A stretch of 64,000 nt of DNA. Source: Hygrocybe punicea. Lineage: Eukaryota > Basidiomycota > Agaricomycetes > Agaricales > Hygrophoraceae. The notes below the pieces were generated by a model. The model was not told the origin of the DNA, ran no database searches, and worked only from the letters and a program-made list of their open reading frames with translations. The translations under genes were made by a program, and so were the position numbers. This document shows, one piece after another, positions 1-12,338 of this stretch; within the stretch, counting starts at the first letter, position 1; each line of letters opens with the position of its first letter. Location: positions 372,001 to 436,000 of the forward strand of contig OY744463.1 of NCBI GenBank assembly GCA_963556145.1. Direction: 5' to 3'.

Positions 1-3000
1 TGAAGACTCCCCTGGTTGTGAGTGCTGTCTTTCGACGTGCTGTACTCCATTTCAATCATCTCCTTCAGTTATTAACGGAGAGATGAGATCGTATCAATTG
101 CAAGGTTTAAATTGGATGGTGTCCTTGTATCATAATGGACTGAACGGCATCTTGGCTGACGAAATGGTGAGTAGTCCACATTTCCTCCTCAAATCCGACA
201 CCTTGGTAACACTACAATGTCTAGGGCTTGGGAAAAACGCTGCAAACTATTGCCTTCCTCGCTTATTTGAAACACTATCGTGACATCCCCGGTCCACATT
301 TGATAGTCGTCCCGAAAGTCACCCTCAAGAATTGGCAGAGAGAATTCGAGCAATGGACGGCCGATTTCAACGTCGTCATTCTCACAGGGACGAAAGAGGA
401 ACGAGCGGACATCATCGCAAATCGACTTATCCCACAAGACTTCGAAGTCTGCGTTACTTCATACGAGATCTGTCTCATCGAGAAAGCAGCATTCAAAAAA
501 TTCTCCTTTGAGTATATCATCATCGACGAGGCTCATCGGATCAAGAACGTAGACTCTCTCCTAGCGCAGATTGTCCGCGTCTTCAGCTCCCGGGGCCGGC
601 TTCTCATTACCGGAACGCCGCTACAGAACAGTCTGAAGGAACTGTTTGCGTTGCTAAATTTTATCTGCCCAGAAATATTTTCCGACTATGCAGACCTAGA
701 CAGTTTCTTACACAAGGATGATGACCGTGTTGATGCCGAGGAGGAAAAGAGTAAGAAGGTGGTGGAGGCCCTACACAAGATCTTGAGACCATTCTTATTA
801 CGAAGAGTCAAGGCAGACGTAGAGAAGAATCTTTTGCCCAGTAAGTTGTTAAATTTGGATATTCCTTCCAGTGACTGAAATCATTTTAATCATAGAGAAA
901 GAAATTAACATTTATGTTGGTCTCACCGAAATGCAACGCAAGTGGTACAGGTCTGTTCTTGAGAAAGATATCGATGCTGTCAATGGTAAAGCATGAATTA
1001 TCACTTCCCCATACGTTCCGGCTTCTAATCGCTGCCTTAGGTTTGACGGGAAAGAAGGAAGGAAAAACTCGGCTGATGAATATGGTCATGCAGGTCAGTT
1101 CGCTAATTGCAATTGCTTTTGTTCTCAGCTCACAGCTTGTGGCAGCTTCGCAAAGTTACCTGTCACCCGTATCTTTTTGATGGAGCAGTGCGTCTTACAT
1201 CATGACGTTCGTTGGTAATTCCTTTCTGACTTTTGACTAGGAGCCTGGGCCGCCTTATACAACCGACGAGCACCTTATCGAGAACTCGGGGAAAATGATT
1301 ATCCTCGACAAACTCCTCAAGTCCATGAAAGCCAAAGGCTCTCGCGCCTTGATTTTCAGTCAAATGAGTCGTGTGCTCGATATTCTAGAAGATTATTGTC
1401 TTTTCCGACAATTCAGTACGTGTCTTGTCTCTCCAGTCTTTCCATCGGTTCCCGACTTATTTATTAATTATTACGAATTTGCAGAATACTGTCGTATCGA
1501 TGGAAGCACTTCACATGACGACCGAACCAATGCCATTGACGAGTATAACAAGCCAGGCAGCGAAAAGTTCATCTTCTTGCTTACAACACGCGCTGGTGGC
1601 CTCGGTATCAATCTGACGACTGCCGACACCGTCGTTTTGTATGACAGCGATTGGTACGTTAGTGATGATGTCAAGCATCGGACACTGATTTATTTCTTGC
1701 AGGAATCCGCAAGCTGATCTTCAAGCTATGGACCGTGCGCATCGGATCGGACAGATGAAGCAAGTACATGTCTTCCGTTTCGTCACGGAAGGTAGCGTCG
1801 AGGAACGTATGCTTGAGCGCGCTGCGCAGAAACTTCGTCTGGACCAACTCGTTATCCAGCAAGGTAGGCAACAGACTGCTAAAGGTACGTTTTTTGTTTT
1901 TGTTTTTTGTTTTCATGTTTTATCCCTCATCATCGGTGCTTTAGCTACGAACAAGGAAGAGCTGTTGGAGATGATTACTCACGGTGCTGAGAAGATCATC
2001 AATTCAAACGAAGAGTGCGTGTACCCGTCCCCATTCGAAGGATTATTATGCTGATCATCTTTCCATTGCACTAGGTTGTTGGTAAACGACGATATTGACG
2101 CCATTATCTTGAGTGGAGAGGAACGTACGATGGAGCTGAACAACAAGTATGAGACGCTCAATTTGGAGGATCTCAGTAATTTCAAGTCTGAGGCCTCAGT
2201 GCAACAATGGGAAGGCGAAGATTTCCGAACAGGCGCAAGTAGTTTTCTTCCCGGACTTACTGCTCATAGTTATTCTTCACCTTCAGCAGCGCAAACCATT
2301 AAACTTGAACCTACTCTCGCTTTCGAAGAGAGAACGGAAAGCGAACTATTCCGTCGATAGCTACTTCAAGGACACACTACGTGCCGGCCCCGTTAAGACG
2401 GAAAAGGTTCCCAAATTGCCTCGAGCACCAAAACAGATCGCGATGTTCGTCTTCCCATTTGCATTTATTGGGGAGTAGAATGACTTTACTGACGTATCTC
2501 AATCATATGAAGACAAGACTTTCAGTTCTTTTCACCAAAGCTTGCCCAGCTGCAAGAACGAGAACTTGCGGTTCACAAGGTCCGTCAAGTGCAGAATTCA
2601 AATTGATGAACCGACCTTTATGTATCTATAGCGACTCAACGGAATTACTGCGCCATTACGAGAAGCAGGGCCGGATGATACACCTGAGGGCCTTGAAGCT
2701 GAGCGGCAACAAGCACAAGACTTCATTGACAATGGTTTGTTGTTTGCGCATTTAATTATCTCGAATCTATGTTCACGATGTGCTCTCTAGCCGAGCCCCT
2801 CACTGAGCACGAAATGGAGTTGAAGGAGAAGTACATTGAAGAGGGATTTCCCGATTGGAGTCGACGAGATTTCCAGCAATTCGTTCGCGCTTTAGAAGCT
2901 TATGGATGGTAGGTTACCAGCGCGGACTTTTTTGTTTCGACATCCCTCATGTCGATACCCTCCTTAGGCACGAAACCTGGGATGTGTACGCGGCTGAGAT

Positions 3001-3709
3001 TCAAGACAAATCCCAGCAGGAAGTGAAGGCATATTACCTCGTTTTCCAAAAGAAGTGGAAGCAATTGGCAGGTCCGTTAGTTTGGCATGTACCCACTCTA
3101 AGCACCGTCACTAAATATATATTCCAGAATACCCAAGAATCGCTGCACGCATCGCTGAAGGAGAGGCTAAACGCAACAAACGAGACAATCTAGAGTACCT
3201 TCTGACCAAGAAGATCGCTTCCGTGCGATATCCAATGCAAGAACTCGAGCTCAACTACCCAACAACCAAAGGCAAGGTTTACAGCGAGGAGGAAGACCGA
3301 TACCTGCTCTGCCGCCTCAATTACTACGGCATGCGAGCGGATGATGTGTATGAGAGAATCAAGAAAGACATCACGGAGTTTCCCGTCTTCCGCTTCGATT
3401 GGTTTTTCAAAAGCAGGTCGCCTCAGGAGCTACAGAGACGGTGCAATACTCTGTTGGGTATGATCGAAAAGGAGGCGGAGACGAAACAGCAGGAGGAGGT
3501 CAAGTCAAAGGGCGGAGCAAAGGGCAAAGTAAGCTTTTGACCGTCGTCGCCGTGATTGATTCCCATTTAGGCTTTCTCATTCACAGAAACGTAACATCGA
3601 GGAAGTTCAGAAGGCGGACAAGGATCTGGAAGATCCGTCACGTTCTTCCACACCAGCCAGCGCTGCCGTCTCAGCTGCAAAGAGGTCGCACAAGAAGAAG
3701 AAAGCATGA
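1..3709 (+). CDS. ISWI-type chromatin-remodelling ATPase, 3' part (5' end outside window)
   Basis: SNF2-family ATPase of the ISWI class, which slides and spaces nucleosomes in the nucleus. The window opens inside an exon; after a short intron the reading continues with the conserved start of the ATPase core ([16 protein letters not shown]). Visible in order: Walker A split by an intron (ADEM/GLGKT, about 160-240), DEAH box (about 530), SNF2 motifs to 840, helicase C lobe with the HRIGQ motif (about 1740), then a HAND-like segment ([16 protein letters not shown] after splicing, about 2510), a SANT segment (about 2850-3070) and SLIDE ([22 protein letters not shown], about 3390-3450). The tail is basic (KKKKA). 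HAND-SANT-SLIDE separates ISWI from CHD and SWI2. Apparent stops near 2478 and 2610 lie in introns with good GT/AG ends, so I read the gene as intact. Roughly a dozen introns are present. The N-terminus cannot be judged. Confidence 0.93.
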
Positions 3710-3838
3710 GGCGTTGACTCGGAGCTGCATTTTTCAACTGGTATTGAGTACATTCTACACACCGTTTAATTATTTCAGCACTATCTTAACATATTTGCGA
3801 GAATGAGTGCAGTGGAGTCTCAATCTGTCGCCTTGTTG

Positions 3839-5188
3839 TCAGTCTTGTTTATCATCTTGAATATGAGTGCCGGATGTAGATGCTCGTCGCCGTTCGATGG
3901 CAATGAAATGCTGGCGTTTCTCGAGGTCTAAACAAGGAATATATGTCAGCACCAGTATGGAAAACCGAAGGCAAGTACTTCACCGTGAGCCCACATCGCA
4001 GCGCCAATTCGGTTGGAGACGGTGAATATTAACCCAATGATGGGCAAACCTTCGAGGAGAGCGGCGGCAAAGCCGAATGCTATATTCATGGGGCTTATTG
4101 TTGCACTAGCTTCTCATTCAAGGAGAAGGATTCGCACCATGATAATCCCATTTGTGTTCTTCAGTGAACACGGCTACTTGATACTTGGTCATTTTTTTGG
4201 CGTCGAAATACTGCATTGAGACATTTAGAATGAACTCGGTTGGTGATGTCCACAATCGGGACTCGGAGCACCTGTTTATGCAAAAAGCGTGCTGTACCCG
4301 CTGCCTTGAACCATGCGGCTGCGAATGGACCAACGAATGGGTACAGATGCAAAAACAGGAGAAGCCCTAAGGGGATCAGGTTTTCGGATGAGCATAAAAG
4401 ATTGTAGTATATGATTACATACCCCTCTTCACGACGAAGGTCCAAACCCACCCGCCGAGCAATTTGCGGAGGGCGCCTCGTTTCGGCACGTCGACGACAG
4501 GCGGGTGTTCCCATTCCTCGACATATGGCTGCCAAAAATCAGGACCTTTGCCGCGGGAAGCGACGGTGTGAGCCCAAGCACGTTGGCGCGCGATCCGGAT
4601 GTTGAAGGACAGGAAGAACTTCAGGATGAATGTTACCTGTGAGCCTACCAGCAGTATCGCCGCGTCTGAAGAGATGTTAGATGGAGGACAGAGGCACACT
4701 GAGCAAAGACACGGAGCGGACATGTGTGCACATTGAAAGGGAGTTTGTACCCGAGAACGGTGTCATGGGATAGACCAGTGATTCGAGGAGAACTACAAGG
4801 TCTGTAAATGGGGTGCATGTATGTCGAGTGTAAAAACAGACTTGGCCAGAAAGATCTGAATGAATTTTTTTTGAATTCCAAAGGTCAAACACGTCTGGAA
4901 AGATTCCAGCGAATCAATACACGCCTCAACCTCGCGATACCCAGGAAGCCCGCTCACCCAAGCAAGTCCGACCAACAATCCTTTTTGTGTTCCGTGTTTA
5001 CACTTGTTCCAGACTGGTATATACAAGGTTTTGTCGGTGAACAATCTGTACACGCCAACCACGATGTAGGAGGGGGGGAATTGCAGGCGTTGTGTAGCGC
5101 GGGCCAAGGCTGGAGGAACGTTATCAGCATCTGGGTTCCGGAACAGTGAGTCTTGACCCTCTGGGCCATTGGATTGATCGTCGAACAT
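3839..5188 (-). CDS. EI24/RRT8-like integral membrane protein
   Basis: Fungal membrane protein of the EI24-type family (RRT8/LDS-like, linked in yeast to lipid droplets and spore wall). The spliced minus-strand reading gives the family hallmarks in order: PSYIVVGVYRLFTDKTLYIP near the N-terminus, a helix with PFVGPFAAAWFKAAGTARFL, a YFDAKKMTKYQVAVFTEEHK segment, then GFAAALLEGLPIIGLIFTVS, the NRIGAAMWAHDLEKRQ motif and a short charged tail. There are about six exons. I prefer the start at 5188 (MFDDQSNGPEG) because the upstream in-frame Met (5251) adds a Cys-rich stretch unlike the family; that choice is uncertain. The gene converges on the ISWI gene with only about 130 bp between stops. Function in this fungus is unknown. 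Confidence 0.8.
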
Positions 5189-5251
5189 GGCGGAAGAAAA
5201 TGGATGGCACGGGACCTGGCAATTGGCTAGTACACTCATGATAACCGCCAC

Positions 5252-5713
5252 TATTAACCAGATATCCTCAAATATTCCACCACCTTAGCCAAGCTTGAAT
5301 GGACGGGAACTGGGAACTGGGGTTAACCGGAACCCCAAACGCGTGTCCAACCTCAACCCGGGGAATCCGAATCCCTGCAGGCCTGCCGGTTCCCTGACTT
5401 TAATAATAAGATCCCTACCGACATAAACGGGCACCGATGCCTCGAATGTGATTCCTCTCGATGAGGGTTTACGTCAGGTGCCTTGGAACTTTGCCCCGGA
5501 CTCCCGTCGCTTTCGCGTTCGAATTCGGAACCTCTGGCAAAGTAGGACAATCTTCTACAAGCCCGTATGGGCCTCTTCTCGACGGAGATCCGTCGCCTTG
5601 CCTCCTATCCGTAGGATGGCGTGATGCTTCTCCTCTCCATTTTATAGGACATCGAGTATATCGTGGCTTTCTCGTTGTTTTCAGTGCTCCCCTCTTGCTC
5701 CTACAGCACAATA
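5252..5713. other. Intergenic, divergent promoter region
   Basis: Spacer between the divergent EI24-like gene and the DUF6534-like gene. ORFs here on both strands show no splice structure or family resemblance. I see no repeat or RNA gene. Confidence 0.5.
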
Positions 5714-7859
5714 ATGTTCGACGCTCAAAACATCCCAGCGACTTTAGGGGCCCTGTTTTTAGGTGCTTTCTTGGCGGCCATGTAAGTCCTGACCTGCAGT
5801 GATGTTTTGCCCCTGAAAACCTCACTCCTCCATGTTAGTTTATCCGGAATGGTGACAATGCAGTCGATTGTATATTTCAAGGTTTATGCTTCTGATTTAC
5901 GGTCAATCAAATATCTCGTATGCTCTATCTCTCTCCGGGTTTCTTCCCCTGGCTGACGCCAGTTTACCACAGGTCGCGGCGATCTGGTTAGTGCTCTTGC
6001 TTTTCAGTGCCATTCTTCTTTCTGGACAATGACAATGAAGGATACTTGATCTCGGTCACACCGGCCTCATATTCGCATCACTATGGCATTATCTCATTGA
6101 TGGGTTCAAGGGACACAGCAACAACTATAGTATATCCCCGTAAGTTTCCTTTCTGTAACCACCATTTGACACTTCTCGAACCACACCATTTACAGGCCGA
6201 CAGCAGTACGTCGTATATAAATCAAATACCTGGCAAACTGATCTCACACCGTCTTTTAATAGCTTACCATTGCCGTCACGGTAGGTCAGTGATCTTTGGT
6301 ATTAACCCCGACTCAACCTCTTGACAGGCCATTATCACCTTGCTGGTGCACTGGTGCATATTTCATGAAACCCACGCTGTGTTCATCTCAACAACCAACT
6401 TTACAGCTTCTTCGTTAACCGGATCTTCAGACGTGCGCGAACTTCATCTTCCCCACATTGTCATTAGTAAAAATACATTTCTGGACAGTAAGCAAGAATA
6501 ATTGGTTCATCTCGATACCGCTCGTAAGGAATCATGTGGCTTGCATTTTCGACTATTGAAGTTCTTTTAGATCGTGCTCGCCCTTTTACGGCTAGGTTGG
6601 TGTTGTTGATCTTCTCTCGACGTCCTTTACATCCTAATGTCCTTTTCCGCTAAGTTGTGGCATGCGGTACGCTTTCTTTCATCGAGCCTCACTTCCCTAG
6701 ACCTCACTCCCTTTTCACGCTCAATGGCCTCACCCCCCAACATCAGTCACAACGGGAAAGATGTATGTTGCTCTCCATTTCGACCGAATCATTTATCTTG
6801 ATATATAATTCATAGGATTCATTTGAAGACGTACGATGAATTTGTCGCCAGATTCTCAGTAGGCCGCCTTTCCTCCGTTTTCGCTCGTTCACCGTGGCAT
6901 ATTGCCACTCACAGTGGTCCTTCACCCTGGGCCTGGCGCTTTCCTCTTCTGTGGACCTCTTGATCACCGGATTTCTTTGTTACTTTCTTCAAAATAGCCA
7001 CATTGATCCAGAGTATTCAAGGCAAGGCGTTCTCCTTTGGTTTGTTGGGATTGTTCATACTGATGCTCTGTCTCAGAATGAATCACATCATTGATGCCCT
7101 GATTCTGTACTCGCTTGAAAATGGTGCACTCACATGGCAAGTACTTCAGATTTACCCTTAAGTCTTCCCCGACTCGAATGCTCACGTACACACAGTGTTG
7201 GTACCATTGGAGCCATGATTTGCGTGCGTCATCGGCCAGACCACGCAATTGACTTCGTTTGCTCACTTATCTATTTGCAGTGGATATCTATGCCAAATAA
7301 TCTGATTTACATGGGCTTGCATTTTGTGATCTGCAAACGTGAGCAAGTCGTCCTCCATCGACGTATTGGTCTGACTAGTTGCCAGTGTATGCGAATTCGT
7401 TATTAGCGACGTCAGTGTCATGGCTCGTTGCGACTGCCTGCATCTCATACTCGCTTTCTTTATTCGTAGACTGAACAAGCGTAAACAGCTGCAACGGACC
7501 TCAGACCTCGGTTCCGGCAACCATTCCCCTATGTTCTTGTTCCGACGGGATCGCGGGCCGTTATCTGTAAGTTTTTCAGCACGTGTCATTGCTTTTCATG
7601 CGCAAGCCCCGCCCTGCAAGCAGTAACTCTTTCTGTTGTGGGACCTTTGTTTCAGTTCGCGGATGGTAACCGCCTGGCCAAGAATGGAGTGGTAAGTCAT
7701 CGCGGGTCTGTTCAAGGTGAACCCTCACTTGGAAATAACGCGTCCTTGTAGTTGATAGAGAAAGTCGTGCAGAGCGTCATTGACTCGGAGTCGTCGCCCT
7801 ACAAGGAGTTTGTTTTGAATCCGGCCAGCAATATTTGTTCAAGATTACAAGATGCGTAA
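5714..7859 (+). CDS. DUF6534-like multi-pass membrane protein
   Basis: Member of a large agaricomycete family of seven-helix-like membrane proteins (DUF6534) of unknown role. The reading starts MFDAQNIPATLGALFLGAFL and runs through a helix with SGMVTMQSIVYFKVYASDLR. It continues with a GHTGLIFASLWHYLIDGFKG loop, hydrophobic helices from about 6590 to 7120 (ending LRMNHIIDALILYSLENGAL), the typical SMPNNLIYMGLHFVICKLYA segment and a polar cytoplasmic tail ending SNICSRLQDA. Some ten short introns interrupt it. I saw no frame break that splicing cannot explain. These genes occur as many paralogues in each genome, which argues for a lineage-specific sensor or transporter-like role, but none is shown. 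Confidence 0.75.
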
Positions 7860-9158
7860 TTGTGCACGCTGGCCATAACAAAAGGAGGGGCCTGTCCGAA
7901 CCTTTCAAAGGCGATCGTCCCCTTCTACATCCCCAAAAGAGACTCCTGATCGTTAACCGCTATAATGCTTCTCGTCGTCGGCTGGAATAGGAACAGTATT
8001 TTCCAATTATAATCCTTTTCTACAATGTTTGGATGGATCTTACAGTAAAGATGGTGCGCAGAACTGCCTGTGTGCGTCGAAGGCCCCATGACCAGTGAAA
8101 TTTCAATTTCCGTCTCTATTTCCACTATGCCGTGGACTCATTTACTGTCCTGGTATTCTCATGGGAACCGATTCGATATAGGCGGTAGTCCGTCGGTAGC
8201 GGTTACCCGCGGGCAGCTGGGTGTTTTTAAGGATGGGACGGAAGTCACCGACGTTAGGAACCCGAATCCTCTTCCAGAGACGGCCTCAAGCTCTAGTCTC
8301 ATCTCGCTGTGAATAAACGTTATGTGCATCAAAGAAAATAGTCTGAACACTGTATGTTATTTATTGCGCAAATTTGTTGATTCATCGAACTGAGAAATGA
8401 GCCGTGATGAAAAATATATCATATTGGTCGACACTACTTGTTCTACCACTAATGCAAAGATTTTGACTGTCAGTGGAGGCCGAGCCAACTATGAGTTAAC
8501 AGAAGCATTGGAAACAGCAGAGTAAGCCTGCGCAACACCCCGCAATACTGGAGTGGGACAAAGGCTCGTCATTCCGTCCTGCGTCAAATAGTACATGGTC
8601 AAACAACCCACCATGCACAGGTGTCTCTTGCAGAAGCTTTTGCGCAACAACTAGTACCACCCACAGGCTCCGAGTCGTCTAGTTCTTCCAGGTATATTTC
8701 CGGTTGTGCTCCAGGCTGATCTATCCAAGGATGTACAACATTTGCTAAGTGTCAATCATTCAGCTAGAGCCCAGCCAAGCTTTCAGTTTGATGTAGGACG
8801 AACGTCGGTACAGTTGATCATTGTACTGGTACCTCTGGTACACTGGTTCTGGTTCTTGTGGTGCGTAATAATCATTTGGTTGCTTCAGAGACATGGTTGT
8901 TTCAGAGACATAGCTGTTCTGGTTCTGGTAGCTTCAGAGATGGACAATAATAGCCATAGGAACGGTAGTTAGTTGATCATGGCGTCCGAAGCCACCACAG
9001 CACGTCGTGGGAATATGACATGAATTACAGTAGTCACCTTTAGGGGCAACTTTGCCCCCAACCTCTGCATCGGTGTTCTCTTCCAGGCTGCACTACAGTT
9101 CAATGTTCAACGTTCAATAGTCAATATTGCACTTGAAGCAGTCCAATCCTTTCTCGCA
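7860..9158. other. Intergenic region, no gene recognised
   Basis: No coding sequence supported. Around 8810-8950 the DNA is locally repetitive (short units built on ggtactggt and tggttcag/cttcagagacat), giving a meaningless reading frame. The last 100 bp precede the phosphatase start codon. Confidence 0.5.
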
Positions 9159-10086
9159 ATGGCAGAGAATTCAAGTGCTTTAAAGCGCAAGGCATCCGTA
9201 GATGATTCTGCATTGCAGAAACGTGCAAAATGTGACGAAGACCTTCAAGTTGCCAGTACTGAATTAAAATGCGAGGAAAAAACCACTGCGGTTATGGGCA
9301 AAAAATGCATGGTGCTTTCTCTTATCCGGCACGGCCAGGCATGTCTCCTGCATCCCTTTCTACCCTCAGGCTAAACTTTTCCAGAGTGTCAATCAAGAAT
9401 TGACTAAAAACTGGCCGGAAGACTGCGATCTTTCTAAAAGTGGTGAAGAGCAAATTGAAATTCTTGGGAAGCAATGGAAAGACGTCCGGATCGACTACTT
9501 ATATTCCTCCACCATGAAGCGTGCCTACCTAACAGCCTTGGCTATCTCGATGCACAACAAGGGTCGACCTCAAGTCATCCAGGATGAGATGTTCGTTGAA
9601 CGCAGGATGGGCCAAGACACCCTCGAGTTGGCTCGGGAGAATAAGGAATGCGAGGCATCGCGTTGTTTCTTCGGTCCAAGCAGGGGAGATCGCCTCTACC
9701 AGCCTCCAGGTGGGGGTGAAAGCCTGAACATGGTGTCCGCTCGGGCTCGTTCTAGCTTGGTCGAACTGTTGAAACGCCATGGTAAAGACATGGAAGCTCC
9801 TCCTGATGTCCCAGGTCTTTGGGGCCCCAGACTTCCCATTAAACGCTCTCGTGAGATGGTAACGACATCACCTGAAACACTTGTGGATGGAATTCCACAC
9901 GTTGTTCTGGCCAGTCACAATGCCTTTCTTACCGGGTTGTATGAAGAGATGTACAGTTGGGACACTCAATGGCGCGATTCGGAGCGTGCTTACCAAAATA
10001 CTGGCTGGTTGGTGAACTTCATTCGTGCTCCAGGGTCTATGTTGAGTTTTATACAGGTCGAGGCATCTCATATGGTTGGACATTGA
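9159..10086 (+). CDS. Histidine phosphatase superfamily (phosphoglycerate mutase-like) protein
   Basis: Two exons (9159-9338 and 9385-10086) encode about 293 residues. The N-terminal 50 residues are polar and basic (ALKRKASVDD, LQKRAKCDED), resembling a nuclear-type leader. The catalytic RHG motif sits at the exon 1 end (LSLIRHGQ). The second conserved Arg block is YSSTMKRAYLTALAI, and the second catalytic His is in VVLASHNAFLTGLYEEM. The family transfers phosphate through a phospho-His; the substrate here cannot be told from sequence. The intron has a GC rather than GT donor (CAG/gcatgt), and only that splice keeps RHGQ joined to SVNQELTKNW. The extreme C-terminus is uncertain, because a GT donor at about 10057 could replace the last ten residues. 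Confidence 0.85.
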
Positions 10087-10680
10087 TGCTGACAAGCTCA
10101 AGTTCTTGGATTTGCAAGAGCCAAAGTTGGAGACTTGCTGCATCCAGTAGAGAGCAGGACAGGGTGTGCAATGAGAGACTTGGAGTAGTCTTGATTCCGA
10201 AATTAACACAGCATTTTTGAATGCGTCTGCCCCATTGCGCGGACAGTTTCAGGGTAACCTGACTGAGGAGAGTTGGAACTTGTGGCGGCTATTTCCCAAG
10301 GCCAGCCCAGATGAAAAGCAAAGCATGTGAATCCGCGATCTGTCAATAGTTCTTCAAAACACACAAAAGGCATTGGAGTTGTCGGACTATCGAACGCCCG
10401 TTCATGATTACACAACATTTTCATTTATGTCGACTACTAGTATTTCTTGTAAGAACATGTTAACATCATTAATATTCTCTCGTTCATGTACACTTCATCA
10501 CATTATTTTGTTTCTATATCATTCAGGCATACTGCCATCTCAGTTACAAAGCCTTGCTGAATCCCATCACGCGTCCACCAAAGGTCGCTGCCCAAAGGTC
10601 GTACGCATTGTCACCGTAAAAATAATAACATTATCCCGAAAGTGTATCCGTCTACTCCATCCTTGGTTGACTCAAAGAAA
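10087..10680. other. Intergenic region between convergent genes
   Basis: Spacer with small unspliced frames on both strands. None resembles a family, and I see no repeat. Confidence 0.45.
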
Positions 10681-12021
10681 TTACTCCTGCATCTTGCTCA
10701 GCGCGTCCTCTTTGCAAATCCTGCTACAAAAGTAGTCTGTCTCCCTTTGCGGCAACGTCAAGCACATGATACAGGGTGATTCCATGCCGGACGTCACTGC
10801 CTCCCTGCAATAACACGGTTAGTTTCTTTGTTGCATTGACGGTTAATCGCTTACTCGCGATGTCTCATGGAACAGTATTCGCTTGGACCATCATCGTCCA
10901 CATGAACAGGTTGCCCACACCCGGGGATACGACATTCTTCTGGATATTCTATTGCGTCCACCTGCTTTCCATAGTTCTGACCAGTGTTTTTGCATGAATT
11001 GGGTACATGCTTCGCTGCGTGGCCATGCGACGAGGGAACTTGGTTGGCAGGCGGGACCACGACATATCCATTCACAACCGGAGGTGCATAGATGGGACAT
11101 TTAGGTACTGCTCCCGGATGTTGCAGCGCCGTCACGGGTGGCTTGGTATTAATAGGACAATGTGTGTTCAGACCATAAACCGCTGGCGGGGCTGGTCATA
11201 TATCAATACCGAGGGTTCCGCAGGGTCAGGAAGGGTTTCTATTGTAGAGGCCAGTTACTCACGAATGATCGGAGGCGCGATAGGCTGTTTCTGAGGTTTA
11301 GGAACTTTGGGTTTGTTATTCCCAGGAAGGGGTTGGGCCTGGCCTATGAATCCAGCATTACCTTGCGCTCCAGTCCCACTGGCCGGCAGTGGATTGCTGT
11401 TGGCAGAGCTGGCGCAGCCCTTACCACAGAAGTCGTACGTCCCGTGTTTAGGTTTCTGACGGCAGTACTGACAAGTACAATCAAGTCAACCATGAGGAGA
11501 GCGGACATGTATCAAAAGAATAGCAACGGACATGGCAAAAAAGGGCAGCTTGGCCCGCGCAACCCTTGCTGCAATAGGGATGCGCACCGAATTTCGGTTT
11601 CTGAGAGCAAAACTGAGAGACACCAAGATAGGTAAGCGGCTTTTGTACTATAGGCATAGACTCACTTCGCACAGTTGAGTCAACGATTTGTTGCGAGAGG
11701 ACATTGCGTGTGGGGGCTAACATGGCCTTCACCGCGGGACATGATATATCCCCTCTAGGTGTGGCTTCCACGAGGATCTTGGAGGCGATGTACTGTAATG
11801 ACGCCCATTTACCGCGCCAGTTACACGGTGCTGAACTGTGCAGAAGGCACCTGATCCTCGAGGCGCACCTCGTTCTGAGGAAATTTCAACTTCATTTTGT
11901 TCTGTTTCAGCTAAAATCTGCATGGGAGCGGTGTGCTTGGGCGCTAGAGAGTTGCCATAGATACTCACCCTCGATGGCAGTGAAATCGCGACTCTATGTC
12001 ATTCGAATGAGTGCCGTCCAT
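10681..12021 (-). CDS. Cys-rich agaricomycete protein with repeated CxxCxxKPKxxxxxFCxKxC motifs
   Basis: Spliced minus-strand gene with repeated small cysteine motifs that probably bind zinc. In order: a helical stretch WASLQYIASKILVEATPRGD, SQFCSQKPKFGAHPYCSKGC, CQYCRQKPKHGTYDFCGKGC, a Pro/Gln linker, CRIPGCGQPVHVD followed by YCSMRHRE, and after a last intron SPCIMCLTLPQRETDYFCSR then ICKEDALSKMQE and a TAA stop. I recognise the motif set as recurring in agaricomycete hypothetical proteins, but I know of no function. In some relatives similar motifs sit beside ADP-ribosyltransferase-like domains; none is visible here. The 5' exon (start 12021) is the weakest part of the model. Confidence 0.6.
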
Positions 12022-12338
12022 ATTCAATAAATCCCCAATGAGGATCGAGCCACGTCTATCATAGCAAAAATCATGATCGCAACAATCAACGCCAGTACGG
12101 CTGCATACACACACACACACAACCTTCAGTTCCGACTAAGCATCCCCTGGTCAGCAGAATCGTCACGAGCACCCCCAGTCGAGATCGGAGGCCGATCGAA
12201 TATTGGAGGAGGAGAGCTAGCATCAGAACTAGATGGTTCCGATGGGGCCTTGCACCTCGCACCTAAAACCGTCCGAATTGGGGTGACGCAAGCCCCGCAC
12301 GCGAAAACCCGGGTGATGTTGAGAATGCATCATTCCTT

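Noticed and set aside
2440..2760. Apparent stop codons in the ISWI HAND region, suggesting a pseudogene
   Set aside because: Short GT-AG introns remove every stop and restore [24 protein letters not shown] and FIDNAEPLTE.
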